The notes below the pieces were generated by a model, which was not told the DNA's origin, did not search any database, and saw only the letters and a program-made list of their open reading frames with translations. A stretch of 64,000 bases of DNA from Okapia johnstoni (Eukaryota > Chordata > Mammalia > Artiodactyla > Giraffidae): positions 86,975,213-87,039,212 of the forward strand of contig CM044310.1 in assembly GCA_024291935.2 (NCBI GenBank), written 5' to 3'. Below, piece after piece: positions 1-10,539 of the stretch. Every line of letters begins with the position of its first letter. Within the stretch, counting starts at the first letter, position 1. Both the position numbers and the translations under genes were made by a program.

Positions 1-1490
1 ATCTACCGGCGCCACTAGGGGGTTGCCAATCTTTCAGGAACTGAGAGAAAGCCAGCATGGCTGCAGATAAAGCATAGGCAGTGGGGATGGCGGGCGGGCG
101 GGTCAGCTTCCCGTTTGCTCCTCCAGGTGGCGCTCCATCTCCCACCCGGCTCCTCCCGCGCCTGCGGAGCCCAGCAAAGAAGATTAGAAAGAAGGAGGAC
201 GAAGGAGGGTGTTTATTCCAGGATCCCTCCCCCGGAGGTTTTGTTTTTGTGGTTTTTGTTTTTAGGGGAGGGGGTGGGGGGACTGTCCTTTCGTTGAAGG
301 CATCTGCTCTCCCGTAAACTGCACCATTCTGTCAACCTGGGCCCGATCGGTCCCAATCTTGCTTCTGGCCCACTGCCCCCCTCCCCACACTTCACCCACA
401 CGGTTTGTATTTAATGCCTTCCTCACTAAGCTCTCCTTGAATTATCCTCCTCCGAGAGTGCCAACTGCTCCCTCCTGGGCTCCTGACTGTGTGGAGAGGA
501 CGTGGCCTGGAATCTGTAGACCTGGCCTGTGGTTGGGGTCCCAAGGGTTTCCCTGGCCCCAGGGAGCGGCCACTATGCTCCTCTAGGACCGAGTGTGTTG
601 GCACACTCGTGTTTCTCCACGTCTGCTTCTCAGATGTCTCTGGGACCAGAGGCAGAGACAAAATGAGGGAGGTCTGTGACCTCAGGTGGAGGATCTGACT
701 TCTCAGCTAAGTCTTTTACTATCAGTCAGGAATCTCAGGTTGCAAGTGACAGAAACTCAACCCAAACAGGCTTCAGCAAAATAAAAAACCACATGCAAAT
801 TTAGAAGTTGGGGGCAGTGGGGTAGGATATATTGATTGACAAATGCAAAAGCTCAGGATACTCAGGCTTCCGGCAGGGCTGGGTCCAGGAGTTCTGCGGA
901 TGCCACCAGGCACTCAGCATCACTGCGTCTGTTCTCTTTGGTGTAGCTGCAGCCTTAGGAAGCCTCGGTCCCTAAGGGCATCTCACTTTTGCATCACACC
1001 GTTTATAGCCCAAAGTGTAGCTGCATCCCAAGTACCTCCAGTGAAAGTCCCAGAATTAATTTTCATGGGCTCCAATAAACTCATAAGCTTCCCTCTGAAT
1101 CATCACCTAACCAGTAATACTGAATTCACTTTTTAGCCAGGCCTGGGTCACATGGAGTCAGGAACCAGGAAGCAGGTCACATCCACTGAACCTCACAGAC
1201 CAAGAACTGGGGAGAGGAAGTTCCCCAGAGGAAAATGAAGAGGAGAGGCAGCTACCAAAAGCAGGCGGTCAGGGTCTTGGGAAAGAATAAGCAACATATG
1301 GCCACTACCTCCCCCCCGGGTCCGGTCTTCTTATGTTAAACATCTCACATCCTTGTTTTCCCTCTTCAGCGATACAGATTTCATCTCAATGCTGCCATAC
1401 TCCAGCACCTGAAACAGAGTTCATTAAAGTTTTCCTGAATGAATGAATAAATGAACGAATGGCAGAAATCGATGCCATATCCTGGTGTTA
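1..1490. other. Intergenic DNA, no gene recognised
   Basis: No exon, RNA gene or long convincing frame is seen. The first 600 bases are moderately GC-rich with a short GGGC-rich patch near 92-103. From about 720 the text resembles an old interspersed repeat whose wording recurs near 29000 and 44910. It could hold distal regulatory DNA for MMP2, but nothing in the sequence proves this. Confidence 0.5.
725..830 (+). repeat. Old interspersed repeat fragment (family not named)
   Basis: The stretch reads as a diverged version of the segments at about 28995-29110 and 44912-44990. All three share a core of the type TCAGGT/GTCA-GTAAC/AG-AGAAA..AACTCAAAC followed by a GTTTAAGCA-like end. The divergence suggests a mammalian-wide old element rather than a ruminant one. 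I cannot name the family without a repeat library. Confidence 0.4.
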
Positions 1491-1497
1491 CCTAATC

Positions 1498-1708
1498 ATT
1501 GTTGTTTAGTCGCTAAGTCGTGTCTGACTTTTTGCAACTCCATAAACTGTAGCCCATCAGGCTCCTCTGTCCATGAGATTTCCCAGGCAAGAATACTGGA
1601 GTGGGTTGCCATTTCCTTCTTCAGGGGATCTTCCTGACTCAGGGATCGAACCTGCATTTCCTGCATTGGTAGGCAGATTCTTTACTGCTGAGCCACCAGG
1701 GAAGCCTG
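1498..1708 (-). mobile_element. Bov-tA type SINE
   Basis: In reverse orientation this is a near full-length ruminant Bov-tA SINE. It starts with TAGTCGCTAAGTCGTGTCTG, contains the CCAGGCAAGAATACTGGAGT core, and ends with the tRNA-derived GAGCCACCAGGGAAGCC block. The family is specific to ruminants and is mobilised by BovB reverse transcriptase. Confidence 0.9.
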
Positions 1709-1724
1709 TCACCTAATTGAGACC

Positions 1725-2335
1725 TGTATAAATTTTCCAATGCTTCTGTAACAAAGTAGCATAAACTGAGTGGTTTAAAATGCCAGAAACTGGGACTTCT
1801 CTGGTGGCCAGTGGCTAAGACTCTGTGCTCCAATGCAGGGGGCCAGGGTCAATCCCTGGTCAGGGAACTAGATCCCACCCGCTGCAGCTCAGACCTGGCA
1901 CAGCCAAACAAGTTTTTAAAAAATTTTATTTTTTTAATCAGAAATTTATTCTATCATAATTCTAGATAATAGAATTATATATTCTATTAGAGGCTAGAAG
2001 TTCACAATCAAGGTGTTGTCAGAACCATGCCCTCTGCAAAGGCTGTAGAGAAAAATGTTTCCTCGCCTCTCACAACTTCTAGGGGCTCCTGTCAGTCCTT
2101 GGGAGTCTTGGTCTTCCAGCTGTGTCATTTTAGATTGCACCTCCATGGTCACATGTGTGTTTCTGTGTGCAAATTTCTGCTAAGAACACCAGTCATTGGA
2201 TGACGGCCCACCTTAATCCAGTATGACCCCATCTAAACTTGGTGATTTCTACCAAGACTCTCTTTCCAAGTAAAGGTACATTTTCAAGTACTGGAGGTTA
2301 GGAGTAGAACACATCTTTTGGGGGGAACACAATTT
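1725..2335 (+). repeat. Old mammalian interspersed repeat, split by a CHR SINE
   Basis: The text at 1730-1788 and 1926-2330 (CTGTAACAAAGTAGCATAAA, GGCTAGAAGTTCACAATCAA, AACACCAGTCATTGGATGAC) is one old element. Its wording is shared with 23875-24235. A younger CHR-type SINE at about 1789-1925 splits it, with a short CAGAAA repeat at each end of the insert. The family name is not assigned here. Confidence 0.6.
1789..1925 (+). mobile_element. CHR-type tRNA-derived SINE
   Basis: It begins GGGACTTCTCTGGTGGCC, contains GTGGCTAAGACTCTGTGCTC and TCAATCCCTGGTCAGGGAAC, and ends in an A/T-rich tail. This is the tRNA-derived CHR SINE common in cetartiodactyls. It lies inside the old repeat at 1725-2335. 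Confidence 0.85.
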
Positions 2336-2513
2336 TTTAAGGGCTTATTTATTTGGCTGTGCCTGTTCTTTGCACACAGGATTTTCAATCTTCATTGCAG
2401 CTTGCATCCTCTTAGTTGCATCATGTAAGATCTAGTTCCCTGAACAGCGATCAAACCCAGGACCCCTGCACTAGGAGTGTGGAGTCTTAGTCACTGGACC
2501 ACCAGGGAAGTCC
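2326..2513 (-). mobile_element. CHR-type SINE, reverse
   Basis: The right end ACTGGACCACCAGGGAAGTC is the reverse complement of the CHR head. Its body carries GATCTAGTTCCCTGAACAGC and ATCAAACCCAGGACCCCTGC. A T-rich stretch at 2326-2350 is the reversed tail. Confidence 0.85.
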
Positions 2514-2927
2514 GGGGGGTGGGGGACAGCGTTTATACATGTTAAGATTGGCTAAAAGATGCTGCAGTAACGATCATATGCCCAGATCTCAGTGGTTTTT
2601 TATGTCAAAGTTTGTTTTTCCACTTACTAAGTCTGCAGTGGTAAGTGAGACTAGTTGCTTTCATTTTGTGGTTCTGCCACATCACCATGGGGCTCTCAGG
2701 GTTACCACAGCTCCCAGGGTGATCATAGCAAGTCGCCAAGGCAGAGACAGCTAAACAGATGCACAGGGGTCCAGGAATGTATGACATGTGCTCACCAGCA
2801 AGTTCATTACCACTAGATGTTTCCTATGCTCCCCTAGTCCCTTGGGCCTTAATCACTGCTGGGCACCACCACGGCCCTGCTGGTCGCCATGAACACCTGC
2901 TCTGCAGCTTTCAACATCTCTAAATGG

Positions 2928-3575
2928 TGTTAGGGAAATTAAAATGGAAGAAGTCTTGTTCAAACTTCAGAAGCAGGAGAGCAGTCCTCTGACCTTGCTT
3001 CTGACTGACCAGCCTGAACACTCCCGGGATTCTGTGCCTGCCCGCAAGCACAGGAAGTCAGGCAGCACTTTAGATAAGGAAGGGAGTGAGTCTTGGAATC
3101 CTTGAGCCCCTGACAGTACGGCCAAACCTCTGGGGTCTAACGAAATTCGATGACTCACAAGGTGAAACAAACAGCATTGTGACAATGTGAGAGTCAAACC
3201 AGAGCTGCATTTGGGGGCACAAACTGACGATAATATCAGTTTTCAGCCTGGTATTAAAAGTGGGAACCCCCAAAGCAGCAATTTGAAGTCTCACCCATGA
3301 AGTGGACACACTGCCCAGGACCTTTTCCCATTTGGGACTCCAGATAGCTATTAGTCAGGACTTTCGAGCATGCTATTTAACTCTGGATGTTGGTCGGCCC
3401 GATTTGTTGATGTATATGCTGTTACGCTTCTCTGTTGCTTCTATTTCTCCTTTTAATGATTGTATGTTGAAATTAAGTTAAAGAATCCTCTATTAAATAT
3501 TGAAATTGTGTGTAATAAGTGGTTTCTTTTGTTAACGAATCCTTTGAACCTGAAACAAAAGAAAAACTTTTAGCA
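2928..3575 (+). repeat. 5' LTR of the endogenous retrovirus
   Basis: It matches 9889-10528 almost throughout: TTAGGGAAATTAAAATGGAA at the left, AGAGCTGCATTTGGGG and TTTTCCCATTTGGGACTCCA in the middle, AAGTGGTTTCTTTTGTTAA near the right. It begins TG and ends near CA. The first 650 nt of the provirus and the last 640 differ by scattered substitutions and small indels, in keeping with an old insertion. Confidence 0.85.
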
Positions 3576-3615
3576 AAACATAAATTGGTGACATGAGCAG
3601 GATTCATGAAACAAA

Positions 3616-3991
3616 ATGCCACTCTTTAAGAAGAAAAAGGTTAAGATTAATGAAGATTTTATTCCTGGATGGGAAGATTTGCCTTACTGCTCGTTAGCTA
3701 CTGAATGGGGCATATCCACTGGATTGTATGAGAATGGAGACCCCAAATTAAAGCAGACTGAAGCTTTAGAACTTATTGTTTGTGGCTCATGCCAATTGAG
3801 AAAGGATGAAAATGTACGGAGAGGCTGGATCCTCCTCTCTGCCTACCTATAAGGTACACAAAGCCAAATTAAAATTGGTTGAAGAGAAATTAAAATCGGA
3901 TAAAGAGTTATGCAGTTTACAAGGACAACTCTCCATGTTACAATGTCAAAATTACATTTTAGCTGACCAAGTCTCCACTTTCAGTCAGTAG
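3616..3991 (+). pseudogene. Endogenous retrovirus gag-like remnant
   Basis: This open stretch about 40 nt past the 5' LTR starts with an ATG followed by a lysine-rich segment. A first frame stops at 3850-3852 and a second, overlapping frame (from about 3806) continues to 3991, so at least one frameshift is present. Position directly after the LTR and leader supports a gag N-terminal remnant; the protein itself is too short and diverged for a firm family call. Most of gag and all of protease appear lost before the pol text starts near 4150. Confidence 0.5.
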
Positions 3992-4149
3992 CCAGAAAAG
4001 CTGCTATAAAGGTTGCATAAGTTAAATAGCAAAAGCAGCACTTTCGATATTAACAGATGAACAAAAGGCAAGTTCATCTGGTGACAGCTATAGCAGAAGG
4101 AGACTGGGACCCCGGTGCTTGGGATGGAGATTAATCCCTCCAAAATTCA

Positions 4150-4690
4150 AGGACCTGCTTAGACTGTAAAGGTTTTAGGAATACAATGGGCTAAAGACAT
4201 AGGCTTTGCAAGAGTGCTAAGTTGCTCCAGTCGTGTCCGACTCTTTGCCACCCCATGGTCTGCAGCCCACCAGGCTCCTCTGTCCACGGGGATTCTCCAG
4301 GCAAAAATAATGGAGTGGGTTGCCATGCCATTCTCCAGGGGATCTTCCCTACCCAGGGATTGAACCCATGTCTCTTACATCTCCTGCAATGGCAGGTGGG
4401 TTCTTTACCACTAGCACCACTTGGGAAGCCCTAGAGAGGTTTTACCTAAAGCTAAACAAAAGATAATGGAATTTTAAAACTCCCCAGGCTAAAAGAAGAC
4501 TTAAAAATATATAAGGCTATTTGGTTTCTGGAGACAACATATTCTACATTTGAGTCAGATATTGAGTCCACTTTACAAAGTAGCTCAATGTGATGGAAGT
4601 TTATTAAATAATTAGGCCATTTCTAAATAAAATAAGATGCTAAAACCTTAATTACTAAACACTGGCTTCCTCCCATAGAGGAACTAAAGA
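4150..4690 (+). pseudogene. Endogenous retrovirus reverse transcriptase remnant, split by a SINE
   Basis: Short pieces readable on either side of a SINE (4212-4432) match the region after the retroviral polymerase active site: a V-LGIQWAKDI-like string at about 4168-4203 and, beyond the SINE, an EFKTPQAKKDLK-like string at 4470-4505. The catalytic palm domain is not recognisable. Stop codons and frame changes occur throughout, so no product is expected. Confidence 0.6.
4212..4432 (-). mobile_element. Bov-tA type SINE inside the retrovirus
   Basis: Reverse Bov-tA copy: GTCGTGTCCGACTCTTTGCC at the left, GGAGTGGGTTGCCATGCCAT in the body and a tRNA-related end GCACCACTTGGGAAGCCC. It lies within the polymerase remnant and is younger than the retrovirus. 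Confidence 0.9.
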
Positions 4691-4734
4691 TATTTTGGAC
4701 TGTTAATTGTTGACTGAAAAAAAAATGTACAAGG

Positions 4735-5290
4735 TGAGATTTCTGAGTTAAGTTTTATTGGGGGCAATATGAAGACTGCAGCCTGGGAGACAGGACCCCA
4801 GAGAGCTCTGAGAAACTGTTTCAAAGAGGTGGGGGGAAAGGACAGTGTATATGTGATTTTGGTAAAGGGGGGAGTACAAGCATTCAGGCACATATTTTTT
4901 TGTATAAAGTTTCTGCTGGTCTCATGAAGTTTCTGCTACTCATGAGAAACAATCATCACCATGAACAATTTTAGTGCTTTTCTAGATGTGAGGAGATAGA
5001 AGAATTGGGCTCATAAAATTAGGTCCTGAGAATATCTAACTGACTTAAGACCTGTTCTACCAGTTTTCCCAGAGCACAGAGTGCCTCATATCTGCTCTCC
5101 ACCTTGAACTCCTTCAGGGAGTGTTGAATGTCAGCAGCTGCAGTGGCACTTGATTTAATCCTTGTAGAGGTAGAAATCCTTGTAGAGGTAGATAGCAAGC
5201 CGCCATGGCAAGTGCCAATTTGTGGTTGACATAATGAATATGTTAGGTACCATCCTGAGATCTTCTCTATAAGCAAGTAAATATTTTTTT
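4735..5290. repeat. LTR-like ruminant repeat (unresolved)
   Basis: The segment does not continue the retroviral pol text. Its left part (TTTTATTGGGGGCAATATGA, CCTGGGAGACAGGACCCC) resembles the wording at 6640-6710 (AGGACTTCAAGCCC, AGAGACAGGATCTCAAG). That suggests two members of one LTR-like family inserted in the older provirus. Ends and orientation are not clear. Confidence 0.35.
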
Positions 5291-5790
5291 AGAAATTAGC
5301 ACTGGTATGTATGTTCACCAACCTATAGAATGTTAATATAAAGGACAGTTCATGGTTGCTTAAGGAAAGTAGAATGTGTGTTTTTAGTCAAGAAGGTAGG
5401 AGGAGTGGAATTGCATTTTGTTAAGGGAAAAGGAAGTAGATGAGACTTACAAGTGTCTGTTTTTGAATGAGAAAATACAGTTACAGATATAGAAAGTGGT
5501 AAGAAAGTTGTGGAAAGCGGACCCCGAGAAAAGAGTTCTAGGCATGGTACAAGTGTACCATGTTCTTGGGATGTTGAACTGCCTTTGATAACAGATTTTA
5601 AGTTTCTTTTCCTCTTAAGTGATCTGTTCTACATGTACCTTTGAAATATTTTATTGTTATTTTGGCTGAATGAATACCTGTTGTTTCATAGTGACCTATG
5701 ATTTTATCTAACTGAGTAATCTAAACCCTTTGGTATTTTTGACAGAACTTACTAAAATCTAACTCTAACGAAGCTCTTTTGTCTGTTTGC
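5291..5790. other. Unassigned repeat-derived stretch
   Basis: A/T-rich sequence between two inserted elements, with no protein match I can recognise. It could be the internal part of a second retroelement or a diverged piece of the surrounding provirus. No gene is seen. Confidence 0.3.
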
Positions 5791-5794
5791 CTGC

Positions 5795-5996
5795 TTAGTC
5801 GCTCAGTCGTGTCCAACTCTTGGTGACCCCATGGACTGTAGCCTGCCAGGCTCCTCTATTCATGGATTCTCCAGGAAAGAATACTGGAGTGGGTTGCCAT
5901 TTCCTTCTCCAGGGGATTTCCCGACCCAGGGATCGAATCAGCATCTCCTGCATTGCAGGCAGATTCTTTACTGTCTCAGCTACCAGGGAAGCCCTG
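5795..5996 (-). mobile_element. Bov-tA type SINE
   Basis: Reverse-oriented: TTAGTCGCTCAGTCGTGTCC at the left, GGAGTGGGTTGCCATTTCCT in the body, and AGCTACCAGGGAAGCCCT at the right end. Confidence 0.9.
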
Positions 5997-6117
5997 AAGC
6001 CATTTTGACCTCTAGCTAATTTTTAGGGTGCTTCAGAGGGCCCTTGAGGCATCCCAAAGAAAGATATTAAACTAATTAGGTTCATTTGGTATGTTAAAAG
6101 TACATGGAAAAGAAGTC

Positions 6118-6437
6118 AAAGTGTTAGTCACTCAGTCATGTCTGACTCTGCAACCCCATGGACTGTAGCTCCCCAGGTTCCTCTACCCATGGAATTCTAC
6201 AGTCAAGAATATTGGTGTGACATGTAAACCCATGGCTGATTCATGTCAATGTATGGCAAAAACCACTACAATATTGTAAAGTAATTAGCCCCCAACTAAA
6301 ATAAATAAATTAAAAAAAAGAATACTGGTGTGAGTAGCCATTCCCTTCTCCAGGGGCTCTTCCTGACTCATGGGTTGAACCTGGGTATCCTGCTTGGCAG
6401 CAGATTTTTTGCCATCGGATCCAACAGGAAAGTCAAA
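6118..6437 (-). mobile_element. Bov-tA SINE split by an L1 3' tail
   Basis: SINE text at 6118-6230 (GTTAGTCACTCAGTCATGTC) and 6319-6437 (CCATTCCCTTCTCCAGGGGC) belongs to one reverse copy. It is interrupted at 6231-6318 by a short L1-like 3' end. AGAATATTGGTGTGA (6216-6230) and AGAATACTGGTGTGA (6319-6333) are the target duplication, with one mismatch. Confidence 0.85.
6231..6318 (+). mobile_element. Short L1 3'-end insertion
   Basis: The piece reads CCATGGCTGATTCATGTCAA and then a CACTACAATATTGTAAAGTA string typical of ruminant L1 3' ends, finishing in an A-rich tail. It is flanked by a 15-nt duplication, so it is a bona fide 5'-truncated L1 insertion into a SINE. Confidence 0.8.
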
Positions 6438-6619
6438 GGTACATAGGAAATACTGTCAAGTAAGTAATAAATCTTCGCAGGTTATATTGTATGGCAAATA
6501 TTACTAATACAGCTGTTTTAGAAATTAATTAGAATTCCTAAGTCTCTGACATGTCCTGATAAAATGTTATCAGTCATAATTCTAGTTACTATCTTAAAGT
6601 GTTACATGTACTGACTTAA

Positions 6620-7285
6620 AAAATACTCACAACCAAAAAGATGAGAGTTATATTTCATTGGGTGGGAACTTTTAGGACTTCAAGCCCAAGAGACAGGATC
6701 TCAAGTAACCCTGAGAGAACTGCTCCCAGGAAGCGAGGGGAGGAGCCAGGTTATACAGAAGTTTTCCAACAAAGGGCATGTAGTCTGAGCATCGAAAGGT
6801 TATTGTTAATTAAAGAAAATCAGATATCCCAACTTGAGGAATTTAGCTCTTTCCTATGCATGGGAAGATGCAAAAGTCTGGGCTCACTTAATTTATTCCT
6901 TTCATATGCATTTCAGCTATCCGGGGCCAGTATCCTGTGTTTTCCCATCCTGAGCTTCTTTTCCTCAGGGCTCACCATAAGGAATGGCTGCAGTCTGATA
7001 GTTGCTGAAAACTGAAATTGTTAGTCAGTCAGTCATGTCCAACTCTTTGTGACCCCATGAGCTGTAGCCTGTCAGGCTCCTCTGTCCATGAGATTTCCCA
7101 GTCAAGAATACTGGAGAGGGTTGCCATTTCCTTCTCCAGGGGATCTTCCCAACCCAGAGATCGAACCTGGGTCTCCTGCACTGCAGGCAGATTATTTACC
7201 AGCTGAGCCACCAGGGAAGCCCCTGATGGTTGTTAGATAGCAGGTATTCTTCTTCCTGCGCTCCCTTAGGGCTCACAGGCTCACA
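6620..7285. repeat. LTR-like ruminant repeat interrupted by a SINE
   Basis: The text at 6636-7012 and 7222-7285 appears to be one element. Phrases such as AGGGCTCACCATAAGG and GGCTGCAGTCTGATAG before the SINE, with CTTCTTCCTGCGCTCCCTTA after it, fit an LTR of a ruminant endogenous retrovirus. It is related in wording to 4735-5290. The family is not named. Confidence 0.4.
7018..7221 (-). mobile_element. Bov-tA type SINE
   Basis: Reverse copy with TTAGTCAGTCAGTCATGTCC at the left, a TCCTGCACTGCAGGCAGATT segment and a GAGCCACCAGGGAAGCCCC right end. It lies in the LTR-like repeat at 6620-7285. Confidence 0.9.
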
Positions 7286-8098
7286 TTCAGTTCAGTTCAG
7301 TCGCTCAGTCGTGTCTGACTCTCACCCCATGGACTGCAGCACGCCAGGCCTCCCTGTCCATCACCAGCTCCCGGAGTTTACTCAAACTCTTGTCCATTGC
7401 GACGGTGATGCCATGCAACCATCTTATCCTCTGTCGTCCCCTTCTCCTCCTGCCTTCAATCTTTCCCATTGGAGGGCTGCAATTGCTGATGCCTATGACA
7501 TTCTAGTTTACTGATATGGCAGGAAATACTCCATTTCTCAACACAATATTCCATTCACAACAAACTATGGAACATTCTTAGAGAGATGGGAACACCAGAC
7601 CACATTACCTGTCTCCTGAGAAACCCATAGGCAGGTCAAGAAACAACAGTTACAACCAGACATGGAACAACAGACTGGTTCAAAATTTGGAAAGGAGAAT
7701 GACAAGGCTGTACATTGCCACCTTGTTTATTTAATTTCTATGCGGAGTACATCATGGGAAATTCGGGGCTGGATGAATCATAAGCTGAATCAAGATTGCC
7801 AGGAAAAATATCAACAACCTCATATATGCAGGTGATATACCACTGTAATGGCAGAAAGTGGGAGAGAACTAAAGGGCGTTTTAATGAAGGTGAAAGGAGA
7901 GTGAAAAAGCTGGCTTAAAACTCAACATTCAAAAAACTAAGATCATGGCATCCGGTCCCATCATTCATGATGAACAGAAGGGGGAAAAGTGGAAGCAGTG
8001 ACAGATTTTCTTTTCTTGGGCTCCAAAAGCACTGCAGACAGTGACTGCAGCCATGAAATTAAAAGACATTTTCTCCTCGGAAGAAAAGCTATGACAAA
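7286..8098 (-). mobile_element. BovB LINE copy with an inverted 5' part
   Basis: 7286-7510 is the BovB 3' end in reverse orientation; it starts with the reversed ACTGA-type tail and TCAGTCGTGTCTGACTCTCA. 7530-8098 is BovB reverse transcriptase text in forward orientation (AACACCAGACCACATTACCT, AAGATCATGGCATCCGGTCC). The two halves therefore face opposite ways, as in insertions made by twin priming. Stops and small deletions break the coding frame. It separates the retroviral pol remnants on either side. Confidence 0.75.
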
Positions 8099-8990
8099 TT
8101 ACACTCCCTTTGAAAAACTGTTGTTGGCTTCTGACTGGGCTTTGATTGATACGAAACAATTGACTATAGATCATACTGTAATATTAAGACCTCAAGTGCC
8201 AATCATTCAATGGGTACAAAGTTCACCCAAAACCCACAGGATTGGGCAAGCCCAGGAGTCCAGCATGATAAGATGGAAATGATACATTCAGGACCAAGCC
8301 AAACCTGGGCCACATGGGTTCATGGCATTATACGAAAGAATTTCTGAAAGTCTTACAAAAGGGCTCAAGCGATAGGCTCTAATTAAGTAGTTTAGTGATG
8401 GATCAGCTAAATATATAGGATCCACTCACTATTGGAAAGTGATGACATATAATCTGGTCACTACTAAATCACGGACAACTACTGGGGAAGGTAAAAGTAG
8501 CCAATTTGCCAAGTTATATGCTGTTTATCAGATATTAAAGCAAGAAAATCTAACTGAATGCCATATATATGCAGATTCTTGGTCGGTAGTCAATGGATGA
8601 GCCACCTGACTTCCCCTATAGGTAAAGAGTAACTGACTCCAAAGAGCTATGGGGAGAATTATGGTCTGACATTTGGGAAATTGTTAAAACTACTAACGTT
8701 TCAGTCTTTCATGTAGATGCTCACAGGGTTCCAAATTCTACAGGACGATGGTATAACTCTATTAGAGATGAACAACCCTGAATCCAAGCAGTAGAAGTCT
8801 ATCCAGATTCCAGTGATTTAAAAGGTTTGACTCTGTGGGCACACCAGAAATGTGGCCACCTGGGAGAAAAAGCAACATACAGACTATTCTCCAACTAAGC
8901 CTGTAATGAGGATTGTCATTCACGCCTCAACCTTCAAGGATAAGCTACAATTAAAAGAAAAATATGAAGGAAGCTATTGGGGAATCTTCA
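8099..8990 (+). pseudogene. Endogenous retrovirus RT connection, RNase H and integrase remnant
   Basis: The region after the BovB insert resumes retroviral pol. In order: a connection-like stretch (8099-8280), an RNase H domain with the SDGS motif at 8394-8405 and a YADS motif near 8570-8581, an HVDAH motif at 8709-8723, and an integrase zinc-binding start with two histidines (HQKCGH, about 8841-8858). In-frame stops occur just before the RNase H domain, after the YADS motif (TGA at 8598) and in the integrase start, so it is a dead gene. The integrase catalytic core is not seen. Confidence 0.75.
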
Positions 8991-9888
8991 GGCTGGAGAA
9001 ACATGAGCCAGACCCGAACTCAGGATAACTTCTCCTGCCCTGCCAACAAGGTCTGTCCTTTCTTAACTTTGACTTTCTATGGACAAAATTTACCTGTTTT
9101 CTGGATTACACAGCATTGCTAAAGATACAGCTCAAGCCTTGAATATAAGTATTATGTGCCAATTTCATGTGTTACTTTAATAACTGTACCCACTTACTGA
9201 TAGACTGACAAAGCTACCTAGGGACTGCTACGTGGACCAACGCCTCACATTTGGGAACCCTCCTTATTGGAGAACTCCACCAACCACTGTGAATGGACTA
9301 TCTTCCCTAATCCTTTAATATATTTTTGAAATAGCCCCTCAGTTTATATGTATTGTAACCAATGATGTAGAAACTACTTCTAAGCATCAGTGAGGAAACC
9401 CCCTTTTCCGGAAGCCTAACACATGTTGATCATTTATATTGAAAAGGGACCACCTATTACTTTCCTCCTATGAGAACTTTTTATTAAGGACTCAGATGTT
9501 ATTCCCTACTTTCCCAACATTAGATTTTCCTTAGAATCTTTACAAAAAATTTTGCAAGGAACCAAAGAGTTACAAAATTTCATAGATAACTGTAATTGTG
9601 CCTTGATAGAATGTTCTATCATAACCACTATTGCTGCCAATAAGATAATGGAAGTAAGAGTTGATGCATGAAAGCACACTCCTCATTTATGTTGAAACTT
9701 TTTCTTTACCAAATCCTCTACTGCCCAAAAATTGTTCTCTGTATTGTTTAACCCATTACTTGTGTCTTTGGTCACTTTACTTCTGTTGACTATCTGCAAT
9801 TGTTACTTGACTTATAGGATGAAGAAGACTGGTCATATTATTTTGCCTTATTCCTATGCTCTTCAAGCTAAATAATCCCGAGGTTGAC
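8991..9888 (+). other. Retroviral 3' internal region, possible env remnant
   Basis: About 900 nt lie between the integrase start and the 3' LTR. By position this should be the rest of pol and, if the virus had one, env. Every frame is cut by stops, and I can point to no diagnostic envelope feature, so the call rests on position only. Confidence 0.3.
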
Positions 9889-10528
9889 TTTTAGGGAAAT
9901 TAAAATGGAAGAAGTCTTTGGCAGGCTTCAAAAGCAGGAGAACAAGCCTCCAACCTTGTTTCAGACCTGCCTGGACACTGCCCAGATTCTGTACCTTCCT
10001 TCAAGCACAGGAAGTCAGGCAGCACTTTAGACAAGAAAGAGAGCAGATCTTGGAATCCTTGAGCCCCTGAGGATCTGGCCAACCTCTGGAGTCTAACAAA
10101 ATCCTATGACTCACAAGGTGAAACAAACAGCATTGTAAAAAGGTGAAAGTCAAACCAGAGCTGCATTTGGGGACACAAACTGATGATGATATCAGTTTTC
10201 GGCCTGGGATTATAAGCAGGAACCCCCCAAATAACAATTTGAAGTTTCACCTGTGGAATGGACACACTGCCTGTGACCTTTTCCCATTTGGGACTCCAGA
10301 TTGCAGTTACTCAGGACTTCCCAGCACACTGTTTAAGTCTGGATGTTGGTTGGCCCACTTTGTTGATCTATATTTATTGTTTCTATTTCTCTTTTCTTTT
10401 AATGATTGCATATTGAAATTAAGTTAAAGAATCCTCTAATAAGTATTGAAATTGTTTATTGTGTGTGACAAGTGGTTTCTTTTGTTAATGAATCCTTCAA
10501 GCCTGAAACGAAAGGAAAACTTTCCACA
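9889..10528 (+). repeat. 3' LTR of the endogenous retrovirus
   Basis: Direct repeat of 2928-3575, starting TTAGGGAAATTAAAATGGAA and ending after AAGGAAAACTTTCCACA. The text just upstream shows no clear polypurine tract. Divergence from the left LTR is scattered, which fits a single old insertion whose LTRs have drifted apart. Confidence 0.85.
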
Positions 10529-10539
10529 AAATAAATGGG

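Larger units (their letters stand above)
2928..10531 (+). mobile_element. Broken LTR-flanked endogenous retrovirus with nested insertions
   Basis: Two direct repeats of about 640-650 nt at 2928-3575 and 9889-10528 flank gag-like, reverse transcriptase, RNase H and integrase remnants, all on the + strand and in the normal order. The interior carries many stops and frameshifts and is interrupted by several SINEs, an inverted BovB copy and LTR-like repeats, so it is an old, inactive copy. The heptamer TAAATGG lies directly before the left LTR (2921-2927) and just after the right one (10532-10538), a candidate target duplication. The pol wording suggests an ERV-L-like lineage, but this is a weak call. 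Confidence 0.85.

Noticed and set aside
3616..8990. Possibility that the endogenous retrovirus encodes a working protein
   Set aside because: Stops, frameshifts, missing polymerase core and several later insertions break every gene.
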